Of a stretch of 58,295 nt of DNA, positions 1 through 9,576 are shown one piece after another. The position numbers were made by a program, and so were the translations under genes. This DNA comes from Bacteroidaceae bacterium (GTDB lineage: Bacteria > Bacteroidota > Bacteroidia > Bacteroidales > Bacteroidaceae), in contig JAEEOB010000203.1 in NCBI GenBank assembly GCA_016284045.1, forward strand, positions 1 to 58,295. The letters run 5' to 3'. A model generated the notes under the pieces. That model was not told the DNA's origin, made no database searches, and saw only the letters and a list, made by a program, of their open reading frames with translations. Every line of letters starts with the position of its first letter. Position 1 is the stretch's first letter.

Positions 1-44
1 ATTCCGAGTGCAAAGAGTGCGATGATGATAAGTTGCTTAATCAT
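1..44 (-). CDS. Partial secreted or membrane protein (5' end only)
   Basis: Only the first 14 codons are inside the window, reading MIKQLIIIALFALG from the ATG at 44. A Lys followed by a run of Ile, Leu and Ala is the start of a signal peptide or membrane anchor. A well-formed Bacteroidetes-type promoter lies just upstream at 82-112, which supports a real gene start. The function cannot be judged because the body lies outside the window. Confidence 0.6.
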   Translation of the reverse strand, partial: MIKQLIIIALFALG

Positions 45-81
45 GATAATGTATTTGGTTTAAATGGAATTTATGGATTCG

Positions 82-112
82 CAAAGATATCACAAAAAAA
101 CTGTTTCACCAA
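82..112 (-). promoter_or_regulatory. Promoter for the truncated gene at 1-44
   Basis: Read on the minus strand there is TTG (110-112), a 20-base spacer and TATCTTTG (82-89), matching the Bacteroidetes TTTG-N19-21-TAnnTTTG pattern. It lies about 40 bases before the ATG at 44. Confidence 0.6.
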
Positions 113-224
113 TTTTTTATGTTTTTTTTAGCATTTTGAGCGCAGTGATTATTAAATAAGTATTCTTTGAACAGTAACAAAACAGTGTGTAATACCTAAA
201 AAAACTAAAATATGACATTTAAAT

Positions 225-255
225 TTTGTTTTTTTTTCTGAAAAGCGTATTTTTG
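225..255 (+). promoter_or_regulatory. Promoter for the zinc-ribbon lipoprotein
   Basis: TTTG (225-228), a 19-base spacer and TATTTTTG (248-255) match the Bacteroidetes sigma-ABfr consensus. The predicted transcript starts about 30 bases before the coding start. Confidence 0.6.
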
Positions 256-288
256 CAGTGTAAACCTTAAAAAATTAAGTAATTAAAG

Positions 289-1467
289 TTGGTGAAGCAT
301 TTGATATATCTGTTGTTGTGTGTGTGGAGTGTCCTCTTGTCGGCATGTGCAGGAAAGGGGGATGCGGTAGGCGATGGGTGTGACTCGATTCCCGATTCGC
401 TGGCTGCTTCTGCCACAAAAATCGACTCAGTCTTTATCAATCAGCTGACCAACGACCAGATAGACAGCCTTGAATTCCGTCTCACCCATCACTATACCAT
501 CAACGACAACTTCAAGGTGCTTGCCGACTCCATCAAGCTCGTTCCTAGGGAAGATGAGCAGAGCGACACGGCTTACGCCTTTCGCGACGAGATGCTTGTG
601 GTCGTAAAGGTGAAGCGTAACCTGGTGTCACAGAATGATTCACTTCAGTTGTCGCAAGCCGATGTCAGTCTGATGAAGTCGATGGAAGAGGCTACCCAGG
701 AGCTCGACAAGAAGGTCGGAGAGGATGATTCCGACACCATGCTTCTCCATGCTGACACCCTTACCGTCACAGCTAATGCCGACACGGTCTGGGTGAAGGT
801 GGCAACGGAACACAACACAATGGGGTGGGTGACAGAGAGCATGCTGCTCCGTCACACCGTTCCTAACGACAACATCTCTGAGTTGCTACATTCCCTCACC
901 AACACCAGGCTGCTTTGGATGGGCGGACTGCTGCTATTGGGCATTCTCGGGGTATATATCCACCGTACATTTAACAAAAAGAAGGTGAGAGTGGTGAAAT
1001 TCAATGAGATGGATTCGCTTTATCCTTCCCTTTTCATCACACTCGTGGCGATGCTTGCTTGCCTGTATGCCAGCGTACAGAATTTCGTACCGGAATACTG
1101 GCAGGAGTATTATTTCCACCCCACGCTCAACCCTTTCCTTCTGCCTCCCGTCATGGCGATTCTCGTAATTCTCGTCTGGCTCATTCTTGTTGTGTTTATC
1201 GCGCTTTTCATGGAAATATATAACCATTTCTCCTTTACGAGAGGTGTGGCATTTTTCCTTGAGATAATAGGTGCTTCCATGTTTATTTATCTCTTTATCT
1301 CATGGTCAACCAGAATCTATGTCGGATATGTGTTCTTTGCCATTCTCGTTTGGTTTCTGTGGGTGCTCTACAACGGTTATGTCAAATATAAATATCAGTG
1401 CCCCAAATGTGGTGAGAAAGTCAGGAGTAAGGGTAAATGTCCACACTGCGGAACCATACTTGAGTAG
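289..1467 (+). CDS. Lipoprotein with SH3-like region, membrane segments and C-terminal zinc ribbon
   Basis: The frame opens with TTG at 289; GTG at 292 is an equally good start. Residues 1-20 form a lipoprotein signal with an LSAC lipobox (Cys20). Around 160-190 a short stretch ending in GWVTESMLLRH resembles a bacterial SH3-like fold. From about 205 to 360 there are roughly five hydrophobic segments. The C-terminus carries CPKC and CPHC (Cys371, 374, 384, 387), a four-Cys zinc ribbon. The order lipid anchor, soluble domain, membrane bundle, zinc ribbon suggests an envelope protein with a cytoplasmic metal-binding tail. The specific role is unknown. It has its own promoter at 225-255. Confidence 0.8.
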   Translation: MVKHLIYLLLCVWSVLLSACAGKGDAVGDGCDSIPDSLAASATKIDSVFINQLTNDQIDSLEFRLTHHYTINDNFKVLADSIKLVPREDEQSDTAYAFRDEMLVVVKVKRNLVSQNDSLQLSQADVSLMKSMEEATQELDKKVGEDDSDTMLLHADTLTVTANADTVWVKVATEHNTMGWVTESMLLRHTVPNDNISELLHSLTNTRLLWMGGLLLLGILGVYIHRTFNKKKVRVVKFNEMDSLYPSLFITLVAMLACLYASVQNFVPEYWQEYYFHPTLNPFLLPPVMAILVILVWLILVVFIALFMEIYNHFSFTRGVAFFLEIIGASMFIYLFISWSTRIYVGYVFFAILVWFLWVLYNGYVKYKYQCPKCGEKVRSKGKCPHCGTILE

Positions 1468-1571
1468 TCTTTAACCTACCTCTTTTAATTCTAATTGTTT
1501 TTGTGGCTTTTTCAAGTTTATGAGGAGAAAAAGTCGGTCTCACCACCCCCGCATGAAATTACTTTGGAGTC

Positions 1572-3194
1572 TTATTTACTGATGCGTATGTAGTCGATGT
1601 CCAGCCATCCGCGGTTTTTCCTGAGACCTTTACATTCGGCGAGGAAACCGAGCTTGGCTCCAATCCACTTGCCTTTGCGCATCGCAAAAGGATCGCCTGC
1701 CGGATGGAACCGCTTGTTGTCGAGGCTGTATTCGAACTGGCAGGTGCCGTTGCTGATGTTCATGCGGAGAAACAGGTCGATGTAGATGGCGGGTGCGTAC
1801 TCGCCTTTGTCTCTCTCTGTGGGTTGCAGGGTGGCGATGGTGACCTGTGTTTCCGCTTTTCCTTTGTCCGCGTCGTGACAGGTGTGACGTTGTAGGATGA
1901 ACTGTTCGCCCTGGCGGAGGACGACGAGTGCAGAATAATCCATGCCCATCATGACGATGCCGCCATACTGTCCGTCCTCCTTTGATGCGAACCGCACTTT
2001 CGCGGTGGCGGTGAATGCCGGTCCCGCTGGTTTCTGCAGGAGCAGGTTTGGTGCTTCCCATAGGCTGACAGCGTCAGTGCCGAGGTCGTGGGTGTACATA
2101 CGGTAAACGCCTCCTGGAGCCGCCATGCCGTAAGTCTGCTTATAGTTGGCATGCCACTGCCATTGCTTGCCCAGTAGCAGACCGTCGAACTCGTCGGACT
2201 CCACAGGGTTGATGATGGTAGTTGACGATGATTTCGGCTTTTTGCAGGTGATCACCGGCTCGCCTTTTTTGCCCATTATCGGCCATCCCGACGACCAGTT
2301 GACGGGTTGGAGATATACCACGCGTCCGTATGCTCCCTTATCGTTGAAATGTAGGAACCAGTCCTCACCGAAAGGGGTATGCACCCATCCTCCCTGATGC
2401 GGTCCGTTGATGTCGGTCGTTCCCTGCCACATCACCCGTTTCCACTCGTAAGGTCCGTAGGGCGACTTGGCTCGCATGGCGAGCTGCCACCCGGTCTCCA
2501 CGCCTCCTGCGGGACACATAATCCAGTAATAGCCGTCGCGTTTGTAGAATTTCGGTCCTTCGGCGGTGTGGTTCTCCTGTCCTCCGTCGAACACGATGAC
2601 CGGGTTGCTGATGGGTTTCGTGCCGTCGGATGACAGCTCGCGTACGGTCAGGACGGAGTTGAAGCCGGCCCTGGATCCAGCCCATCCGTTGACGAGGTAA
2701 CAGCGTCCGTCGTCGTCCCAGAGGGGGCAGGTGTCAATCATCCCTTTGCCGGGGATGACGCAAACCGGTGCTTCCCATTTGCCTGCCGGGTCGGTTGTCT
2801 TGACCATGAACACGCCGTGGTCGGGGTCGCCCCAGTAGATGTAGAAGGTGCCGTCGTGGTGGCGTATGGAGGGCGCCCACACGCCGTTGCCGTGCTGTGG
2901 ACGGTCGAAGAGCTCAGCCGGCTGCAGTTCCTGGAGTGCATGTCCGATGATTTGCCAGTTGACGAGGTCTTTGGAATGGAGAACCGGCAGTCCCGGTATG
3001 CAGTTGAACGAGCTGGCAGTGAGGTAATAGTCGTCGCCCACCACACATACGTCCGGGTCGGAGTAGTCGGCATAGAGTACGGGGTTGGTGAATGTGCCGT
3101 CACCGTTGTCGGGGCACCACACCTGTGAGCGCTGGGCGTTTGCGGTGAAGCAGGTGGCGATTAGAAGGGCGAAGATGAGGGTTTTGTAATTCAT
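1572..3194 (-). CDS. Secreted glycoside hydrolase family 43 (xylosidase/arabinofuranosidase type)
   Basis: 540 aa, with signal peptide MNYKTLIFALLIATCFTANA. The five-bladed GH43 motifs are present in order: general base Asp46 in YSDPDV, Asp154 in GMIDTCP as pKa modulator and Glu212 in HTAEGP as general acid. The stretch after about residue 340 looks like the C-terminal beta-sandwich common in GH43 xylosidases. The frame can be extended 21 codons upstream, but those codons lie in a repeated leader word (3195-3252) shared with other genes, so ATG 3194 is preferred. Family membership implies release of xylose or arabinose from plant hemicellulose; the substrate is inferred. It is the last gene of the minus-strand run and no SusC/D genes are near. 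Confidence 0.9.
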   Translation of the reverse strand: MNYKTLIFALLIATCFTANAQRSQVWCPDNGDGTFTNPVLYADYSDPDVCVVGDDYYLTASSFNCIPGLPVLHSKDLVNWQIIGHALQELQPAELFDRPQHGNGVWAPSIRHHDGTFYIYWGDPDHGVFMVKTTDPAGKWEAPVCVIPGKGMIDTCPLWDDDGRCYLVNGWAGSRAGFNSVLTVRELSSDGTKPISNPVIVFDGGQENHTAEGPKFYKRDGYYWIMCPAGGVETGWQLAMRAKSPYGPYEWKRVMWQGTTDINGPHQGGWVHTPFGEDWFLHFNDKGAYGRVVYLQPVNWSSGWPIMGKKGEPVITCKKPKSSSTTIINPVESDEFDGLLLGKQWQWHANYKQTYGMAAPGGVYRMYTHDLGTDAVSLWEAPNLLLQKPAGPAFTATAKVRFASKEDGQYGGIVMMGMDYSALVVLRQGEQFILQRHTCHDADKGKAETQVTIATLQPTERDKGEYAPAIYIDLFLRMNISNGTCQFEYSLDNKRFHPAGDPFAMRKGKWIGAKLGFLAECKGLRKNRGWLDIDYIRISK

Positions 3195-3252
3195 AATTGA
3201 ATTTATGGAAGTTGAAAATTTCTTTAGGAAGTTAAATGCTTTTGGAATTGGT
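3195..3252 (-). repeat. Repeated 5' leader word before GH43 gene
   Basis: On the minus strand this reads CCAATTCC, then ATTTAACTTCC, then AACTTCCATAAA before the ATG. The same word order lies before the genes starting at 5012 and 12391, and part of it before 31639. The 3195-3464 gap otherwise holds only an AT-rich inverted repeat (3388-3395 with 3405-3412) and no clear promoter. Confidence 0.55.
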
Positions 3253-3464
3253 GGCAAAAGCGGAAGTCTTCAGAATTATCAGAGCACTTGGAATAATCTG
3301 AGTATTCAGACTAACTCACAAAAACAAATATTAACGACTGAAAACTAAATCCTGTTCGAAAGGAATCTAACGAGTATCTAAAGGCTTAAAATCTTTTTTG
3401 TTGTAAGATTTTCTTTTTCATTAGTTTCTATACGATTATTCGTTGCAATGTTATGCTTTAGTTT

Positions 3465-5012
3465 TTATTTGGTGAGGGCTTTGAAGAGGGATTTTGCGAC
3501 GACTTTTCCTCCTGCAGCGTTGATGTGTGTGAAGTCGAGGTTCGCCTGCCCGTTTTTCTGCATACGCCCGATGCTGCCTTCCCCTCCCATGGCGATGAAA
3601 AGGTTCCAGAAAGCGACACCCTCGTCGGCTGCCATCTGTCTTTGTGCTGCTATGAGTTCTTTCACCCCCCGCATGGTGACCAGTCCGTCGGCACTTCGCT
3701 CGTCGCGGTCACCGCTGCCGAGGATGAGGATGCTTGCATTGGGGAAGTGTGCCTTGATTTTACGGATAACTTTCTTGAATTTGGAAGTGTACAAGGAATA
3801 GTCCGTCTGTTTTTTGTTTGCGATATTCAGTCCGTACTCAAAGATGAAGAGGTCGTAGGGTCGCAGGCGTGCGTATGCGGAGAGGATGTCGTCAGCTGTG
3901 TTGGCGGTGTACCACCCGTTGCTGCCTCTCATGCTGTAGTTGTCGAGGCAGATGCCTGTGTTGCCGTCAAGTGCGACACCAAAGACCCGTCCGCTGCCCG
4001 CTGCGTCGAACGCAAACTTGCCGATGTTTGCCGACTGGAACACGGCAGCCGCCATCGCTCCTCCGTCGTTGATGGCCGGCTGTGTTTCCGCCCCGTTCAC
4101 CCGTCCTTTGAACGATAGTCCTCCCGGTACATATAATATAGTCGCTCTGTCGGCAATTGCCGCATGTCCTTTGCTCGTCGTGACGTTGAAGGACGCCTTG
4201 CCTTTCGCGATGAAATAGCCGCCGTTAAGTCCCTGCAGGCTTCCCTGATGCCCATTACGGTCGTTGGCGTGGTGTGACTCCCATCCCGAGCAGTTTGTTT
4301 TTGCCGTGAGCCGGAACCGTTCCGACACACAGGATATGTCGATCCATCCGACCCCTTTTCCGCCATACTGTGCCTGAAGCATCTCACGGAGGTCGCTGGT
4401 GAGGATGTCGCCCTCGATGAATGAGTCGCCGAAGAAAGCGATTCTGACTGGCCTGCTTCCCGCTTGGGCAAGTGCCGCCCTGAAATGGCTCATGGTCCCT
4501 CCGAAGTCCTCGATGTCGGGTACATCGCCTGTGCTGACCGCAGAGTAGTCGATGGGCTTGATGTCGGCGGGGTGGTAGGCTGTGGTGTCGCCTTCGTTGA
4601 CGGAAGCCGTCTGTTTAGGCACTTCGTCCGGTTTCTTGTTTTCCGGATTTGATTTCTGAGCGGTTGATTTGTTGTTTTTCTTCTGTGTAGGTTCCTGCTT
4701 CGCCGTCTGTGTCTTTGTCGGCACCACCACCGGTTCTTCTTCCTCCTCATCCTCGATTCTGTCGAAGGCGACCGACTGGCTGTCGTCGTTGTGAGCGACA
4801 GAGTCGGCGGCAATCTCAATGGAGCCGGTCAGAGAGTCAGCCATCAGCTCCGCAAGGATGTTGCCGTCGGAGTCGCGCTGTTGCACGTCGCTGAGGAGAT
4901 TCACCCTTCTGAATTCCTTGTCTCCGACTTGGATTTTCGGGAGCCAGAACATGGCGAGGAGAATCAGCACGACAGTGAGGGGCAGATAGAAGGATTTGCG
5001 GAGCTGGTTCAT
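3465..5012 (-). CDS. Membrane-anchored SGNH/GDSL-like hydrolase
   Basis: 515 aa. One N-terminal membrane segment (about 9-25) is followed by a long acidic and Lys/Pro/Thr-rich linker (about 60-160) and a C-terminal SGNH-hydrolase domain. The nucleophile block is FFGDSFIEGD with Ser197. The Asp/His pair is in DFTHINAAGG (Asp493, His496) near the C-terminus. Family members are esterases, often acting on O-acetylated glycans, in the periplasm or at the surface. The substrate here is unknown; the neighbouring GH43 makes a polysaccharide deacetylase role possible but unproven. It lies 80 bases downstream of the dockerin gene on the same strand. Confidence 0.8.
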   Translation of the reverse strand: MNQLRKSFYLPLTVVLILLAMFWLPKIQVGDKEFRRVNLLSDVQQRDSDGNILAELMADSLTGSIEIAADSVAHNDDSQSVAFDRIEDEEEEEPVVVPTKTQTAKQEPTQKKNNKSTAQKSNPENKKPDEVPKQTASVNEGDTTAYHPADIKPIDYSAVSTGDVPDIEDFGGTMSHFRAALAQAGSRPVRIAFFGDSFIEGDILTSDLREMLQAQYGGKGVGWIDISCVSERFRLTAKTNCSGWESHHANDRNGHQGSLQGLNGGYFIAKGKASFNVTTSKGHAAIADRATILYVPGGLSFKGRVNGAETQPAINDGGAMAAAVFQSANIGKFAFDAAGSGRVFGVALDGNTGICLDNYSMRGSNGWYTANTADDILSAYARLRPYDLFIFEYGLNIANKKQTDYSLYTSKFKKVIRKIKAHFPNASILILGSGDRDERSADGLVTMRGVKELIAAQRQMAADEGVAFWNLFIAMGGEGSIGRMQKNGQANLDFTHINAAGGKVVAKSLFKALTK

Positions 5013-5062
5013 TTATTCTTTATGGGAGTTAATTTTAAAATCCTTTGGAATTGGAAGTAAAT
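5013..5062 (-). repeat. Repeated 5' leader word before SGNH gene
   Basis: On the minus strand CCAATTCCAAAGGATTTTAA then AACTCCCATAAA precede the ATG at 5012. This is the same module as at 3195-3252 and 12392-12431, in a gap between two same-strand genes. Confidence 0.5.
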
Positions 5063-5092
5063 ATCTAACGGCGAAAAGCTAATAGCAAACAA

Positions 5093-7291
5093 CTACTTCC
5101 CGGCGATGATGTTGATGACGGAGACGATGTCAGAGATGTTGGTGTTGCTGTCGTTGTTGACGTCGGCGGTGTCCTTGTATGTCTGGTCGCCGGCAATGGT
5201 GTTGATGATAGCCACGATGTCGGAGATATCGACATAACCGTCAAGGTTTACGTCACCCGGTATGATTTCGACAGGGGCGACGGTGTGTTCTGTTATGGAC
5301 TTAAGTGCAGCCCCTTCCATGCTATCGGTGATGTAGATGTTGAAGTAGAATGTGGCCTGTGCAATCTTTCCGTTTTTCTTGTATCTGATAGCCTGTGCCA
5401 CTCTGTATGTGTCGCCGTTTTTCACCTTGTTGGGATATCGCCCGATTGAGAACATAAGAGATGAAGGTGAGAATTCGGAATAGACATATCCCTGGCTGTA
5501 TTCGCAGACATTACCAGCCGCATTGAACCAGTGTCCGTAGCCATTTGCTGATGACCCCGTCTGAACGACCGTACCCGTCTTGGGGTTGCAAGGATAGAAT
5601 TTGCCTGTTCCTTCTTTCACAGTTCCAGAAGTCCATGTGGTGATGGTGGCGGGTATGTCGTTTGCCGGGCTTTCCATCTGGAAGGCAGTGCCCAGCGCCG
5701 CCTGTGCGTTTCCTGAGATGTTTATCTCTGTGCCGAAGTAGTCGTAGGTACTTGCCGGGAAAAACACGTCGTACTCAAATTCCACGTTTGCCACATCCCT
5801 TCCATCGATGGTGGGCATTGCATAAACCGTTGCTTTTGCCCCGATGTCTGTATTGTGTAGCTTGAAATAATACGGCCACTGGTCGTCGTTTGTTATATTG
5901 TCATCCCATTTATGTTGAATGTAGTTCTTGAGCGAGGGTGCCACGATGAGCCACATCTGCTTTGCCCCTTCAGGCACGGTGAAGCTCACCTCAACAGTCT
6001 TCTCACCGCTTCCTGTGCAATACACAGAGTCGGCAGAGAAATATGCTCTTGTACCGTCGTTTTTGAGTACCACATAGCCGATACGGAATCCCCTGTAGGA
6101 TGAGTTGACACCGTTGTAGGTGGTTCGTGTGGTCTTTGCGAAGTTCTCGCCGTTGAAGTATTCAGCAGGGTCGCACGATGTGAGTTTGCTGATAGGCTTC
6201 ATGGCTGTGAACGTGGTTGTGATTTCCGTTCCCGGCTCTTTTGTCTGAAGCGGTATTACGTTGAATCCAGTGCCCTGCGGACAGCTGGAGTAAGCCACCT
6301 GATAAGTGCTGTCAGCGATGAGTGAGCATGCATATCTGAAATTCCCGATAAAGGCATTGTTGTATCCCTTGCATTTTTCGATGTCGTAGGTGGCTGCATG
6401 CATGGCGAAGTCGAAATGCAGCTTGTAGAGCTCTGCCACGGTGAGGCTCTTGAGCGCCATGAGCGCCTCGTTGAAGTCGGATGCTTTAGGCATCGGCTGT
6501 GTCCACACCTTATAAACAGTCTGCAGGTCGTTGTAGTATTCGCAGAGATAATGCAGGAACATGTATGCCTGGTATCTGTGCCATTCGTGTGAGAATGCCA
6601 TATTGTGGGTGTTGTAGAAGAAATAGCCAGTGCTGCTCTCACTAAACACCTCGTTGGGGTAGGAGCAAAGTGCCTGCCAGTTGGCGGTTGTCTCCCAGAT
6701 TGCCGCTCCCATCCCTATCGGGTCGTGGAAGCCGGTGTGGCATGTTGAGATGGTTCCCTGTTTGGAGTCGTCGCTGTAGCACATGTAGTGGAAAGAGTGA
6801 CCCACCTCGTGAGCCACGGCTGACCCTACGGGCTTGCATGTGGATGGGTTGAGCCAGAGCGCCGGCACCTGGTAGTCGTAGCCCGATCCGTAGCAGGTCC
6901 AAGTCTCTGTGTGATTCAGGCAGACGATGATTTTGTATTTGTGCACGTTTGAGCTGGGTAGCGAACCGAATCCGAGCGTCTCCGTCTCGTCTTTGTAGAA
7001 AGTTTCAAGCCTTTCCTTCATGTAGGCGAGGTCGATGTAGTAGAAGTTTGAGCTGTTGAGCTTGTCGGGCGGTGTGTTACCCCAGTATTTGTCCCAAAAC
7101 ACAATGAAGTTATCGGTCTCTATGCTTCGTGACTTCGACCAAGTGTATTTGTTTTCGGGGTCGTTGTCAGCATAGAGCAGGGTGTCGTTGGAGTTGAAAT
7201 AGCGCCATTCCACAGGTATATAGACCGTTTTCTGTGCGAAAGCTGATGCACAGCCGATGGCGAGGATGGTTGTTAGCAGTAGTTTTTTCAT
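5093..7291 (-). CDS. Secreted putative zinc metallopeptidase (DUF6055/DUF4859-like) with C-terminal dockerin
   Basis: 732 aa with signal peptide ending ASAFAQ. The N-terminal half contains HEVGH (His161, His165) with an AIWETTANW segment at about 197-205 that could supply the third zinc ligand (Glu200), a gluzincin-like layout. The middle resembles DUF4859-type beta modules; the DUF names are from memory. The last 58 residues form a dockerin type I pair, with calcium-loop repeats DVNLDGYVDISD and DVNNDSNTNISD each followed by an IVxxINxIAG helix. Dockerins bind cohesins or act as C-terminal modules on secreted Prevotella proteins. Peptidase activity is inferred from the motif only. It lies in the operon-like run between the PgpH gene and the SGNH gene. 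Confidence 0.75.
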   Translation of the reverse strand: MKKLLLTTILAIGCASAFAQKTVYIPVEWRYFNSNDTLLYADNDPENKYTWSKSRSIETDNFIVFWDKYWGNTPPDKLNSSNFYYIDLAYMKERLETFYKDETETLGFGSLPSSNVHKYKIIVCLNHTETWTCYGSGYDYQVPALWLNPSTCKPVGSAVAHEVGHSFHYMCYSDDSKQGTISTCHTGFHDPIGMGAAIWETTANWQALCSYPNEVFSESSTGYFFYNTHNMAFSHEWHRYQAYMFLHYLCEYYNDLQTVYKVWTQPMPKASDFNEALMALKSLTVAELYKLHFDFAMHAATYDIEKCKGYNNAFIGNFRYACSLIADSTYQVAYSSCPQGTGFNVIPLQTKEPGTEITTTFTAMKPISKLTSCDPAEYFNGENFAKTTRTTYNGVNSSYRGFRIGYVVLKNDGTRAYFSADSVYCTGSGEKTVEVSFTVPEGAKQMWLIVAPSLKNYIQHKWDDNITNDDQWPYYFKLHNTDIGAKATVYAMPTIDGRDVANVEFEYDVFFPASTYDYFGTEINISGNAQAALGTAFQMESPANDIPATITTWTSGTVKEGTGKFYPCNPKTGTVVQTGSSANGYGHWFNAAGNVCEYSQGYVYSEFSPSSLMFSIGRYPNKVKNGDTYRVAQAIRYKKNGKIAQATFYFNIYITDSMEGAALKSITEHTVAPVEIIPGDVNLDGYVDISDIVAIINTIAGDQTYKDTADVNNDSNTNISDIVSVINIIAGK

Positions 7292-7304
7292 TTTTTTATG
7301 TTTT

Positions 7305-7352
7305 TTATAGGAGGTTATAGGAAGTTATAGGAGGTTATAGGAAATTATAGGA
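7305..7352 (-). repeat. 10-bp tandem repeat in leader of dockerin gene
   Basis: Nearly five copies of a 10-mer (GAGGTTATAG on the plus strand, with G/A variants) fill almost the whole gap between the PgpH gene and the dockerin gene. On the minus strand they end about 13 bases before the ATG at 7291. Confidence 0.75.
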
Positions 7353-7357
7353 TTAAA

Positions 7358-9574
7358 CTATATATTTTCTGTTTTTTCCTTTTCACTTTTGTTCTCTGTT
7401 TCGGATTCGTCATTTTTGACGAGTTCGGGGTAGGAGATACGGGTGTGGTAGATGGTTTTCAACCGTTCTTTCAGTGCTTTCCGGGCTATCTGCACGTCTT
7501 TGAATGTGAGATTGCTGTCGTTGAAGAATCCTTCCTCCACCTGCGACTGCACAATTTTATCGACGAGCGCTGAGATTGTCTCCTCAGTATAAGTCGTGAG
7601 ACTTCTGGAAGCCGCTTCCACGGCATCTGCCATCATGAGGATAGCTTCCTCTTTCGATTCGGGATTCGGTCCAGGATAGGTGAATTTGCTCTCGTCGATG
7701 TCTGCTTCAGGGTGTTCGTTTTTATAGGTGATGTAGAAATACTTCACTTTGCCTGTCCCATGGTGGGTGATGATGAACCGCTGAATGACCTCTGGCAGGT
7801 CGTAGTGCTCTGCCAGTTTCACGCCCTCTGTCACGTGCGAGATGATAACCTCTGCACTTTTGACTGGTGAGATTCGTTCGTGCGGGTTTTTCCCAGACTG
7901 GTTCTCAGTGAAGAACACCGGTCTTGATAATTTGCCAATGTCATGGTAGAGTGCTCCAGTTCTGACTAACTGCACGTTAGCCTGCACTTTTGCTGCCACT
8001 TCTGATGCTAGAATGGCCACTTGCGTGGAGTGTTGGAAGGTTCCTGGCGCCTCTTCCATGAGTTTCTGCAGGAGCGGGTTGTTGGTGTTAGACAACTCAA
8101 GCAATGTAACTTCCGACGTGAACCCGAAGAATTTCTCCATAATCCAGAAAAGCGGATATGCGAAAAGGAGCAGCAGTCCGCTGACTACTAGCCAGTAATA
8201 GGGATCTGTCTTGTCGGGGTCTTTTGAGGGATCCTCTGCAGTCATGAGCGATACGATGAAATATGTTGCCACGAGTGTTGCCGTGACGAGCAGCATTGTT
8301 TTGACTATCTGTGACCGCTGTGTCATCTGCCTGAGAGTCTGCACAGCTACCATTCCCGCAATGGTCTGAATGACAAGGAACTCATAGTGGTACACAATGG
8401 AGATGGATGCCAACAGAATCGTGGCGAGATGGAACACAAATGCTACCCTTGAGTCGAGGAACACCCTGATAATAATAGGTACTAGGCAGAAGGGCACGAC
8501 ATAGACATGCAGCATCGTGTGCTGTTCGAGTGTTGATGTGATGGAGCAGAAAAACACTGGCAGGATGAACAACATGAGGTATGCCCGCTTATTCAGGAAA
8601 TAGTCTCTCCTGAAGATGTAGAGGAAGGTGTTGAGTACGATGATGATAAGCAATACGAAGAGGATTTGTCCAATCAGTACTTTCACTGGTTTCTGGTTCT
8701 CTGTCCTGCTCCTGAACGTGTCTTCGTAAGCTTTGATTTTCCTCAGTTTCTCGGGCGTGATGATTTCTCCCCTGTCGATGATTTTCTCATTTTGAAGCAC
8801 ATTGCCAATATTCGGGGAGAGTGAGTCTGTCAAGGTGTTGAGTTCCTGTGAAGATTTCTTGACATCAAAGAACAGATTCTGCTCCAGCAGCATGTTCAGA
8901 TTGAGTGCCGAGAGAAATTGCTTCCTGAGCGTATCGACTATGTTGGCATTGTCGTTTACCGGGTTCATGAGTTTCTGATACGCCCCTTGCATGCTGTAGA
9001 TGTTGTCGATACTGACAGGGGGTTTCTGTATGTTGTTGTCGAGTATTCTGATATAGGATGCCCTGGTGGACATTTTCAGACTGTCGAATGTCTGCTGCCC
9101 CATTACGCCTTCATCGTAGATTGTCTCTATGTCATCAAGCAGTGCTCTGTAATATACTGCTACTACAGGGGAGTCAAACCGCTTCTCTTCATAAAGTTTT
9201 TGAGCGGCGTTCTGAATACGGATTTTTACCGTGTCCTTCACGGCGTGCTTTAAATTGAAATATGGCTGGAATTCCTGTCGTATGCTGTCTTTCTTTTTGT
9301 ATAGCTCCTGGTCAGTCATATTCACGTTGAATTTCCAGAGTGCAATGAGGGGAGGGTGATGCCATGGGATTCCCACTTTCACTTCTCCGTACTTGAACTG
9401 CTCGGAGTTTGGCAGGAAATAGGTGATGATGGCCACCGACGCAACCATGACCACAATCCTGTTGAGCCACTCAAGTCCTTTGAGCGACTTCTTTGCCGAC
9501 TTCTGTTTTTTAAGTGTCTTTGCAAGCACCGGGTCGGTGGTACGTCTGAAAATTCGTTTGAAAAACGAAAACAT
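7358..9574 (-). CDS. pgpH: PgpH-type membrane HD phosphodiesterase (7TMR-HD)
   Basis: 738 aa. One membrane segment at about 37-55 is followed by a long extracytoplasmic region (about 60-295), a block of roughly seven hydrophobic segments (about 298-480) and a cytoplasmic HD domain. The HD residues are visible: His515 in FQHS, His544-Asp545 in YHDIGK, His604-605 in THHG and Asp650 in MMADAVE. This is the 7TMR-HDED / 7TM / HD layout of PgpH, whose characterised members degrade cyclic di-AMP. The charged C-terminal tail is dispensable by composition. It follows thrC after a 125-base gap that carries repeated words. Confidence 0.9.
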   Translation of the reverse strand: MFSFFKRIFRRTTDPVLAKTLKKQKSAKKSLKGLEWLNRIVVMVASVAIITYFLPNSEQFKYGEVKVGIPWHHPPLIALWKFNVNMTDQELYKKKDSIRQEFQPYFNLKHAVKDTVKIRIQNAAQKLYEEKRFDSPVVAVYYRALLDDIETIYDEGVMGQQTFDSLKMSTRASYIRILDNNIQKPPVSIDNIYSMQGAYQKLMNPVNDNANIVDTLRKQFLSALNLNMLLEQNLFFDVKKSSQELNTLTDSLSPNIGNVLQNEKIIDRGEIITPEKLRKIKAYEDTFRSRTENQKPVKVLIGQILFVLLIIIVLNTFLYIFRRDYFLNKRAYLMLFILPVFFCSITSTLEQHTMLHVYVVPFCLVPIIIRVFLDSRVAFVFHLATILLASISIVYHYEFLVIQTIAGMVAVQTLRQMTQRSQIVKTMLLVTATLVATYFIVSLMTAEDPSKDPDKTDPYYWLVVSGLLLLFAYPLFWIMEKFFGFTSEVTLLELSNTNNPLLQKLMEEAPGTFQHSTQVAILASEVAAKVQANVQLVRTGALYHDIGKLSRPVFFTENQSGKNPHERISPVKSAEVIISHVTEGVKLAEHYDLPEVIQRFIITHHGTGKVKYFYITYKNEHPEADIDESKFTYPGPNPESKEEAILMMADAVEAASRSLTTYTEETISALVDKIVQSQVEEGFFNDSNLTFKDVQIARKALKERLKTIYHTRISYPELVKNDESETENKSEKEKTENI

Positions 9575-9576
9575 GG

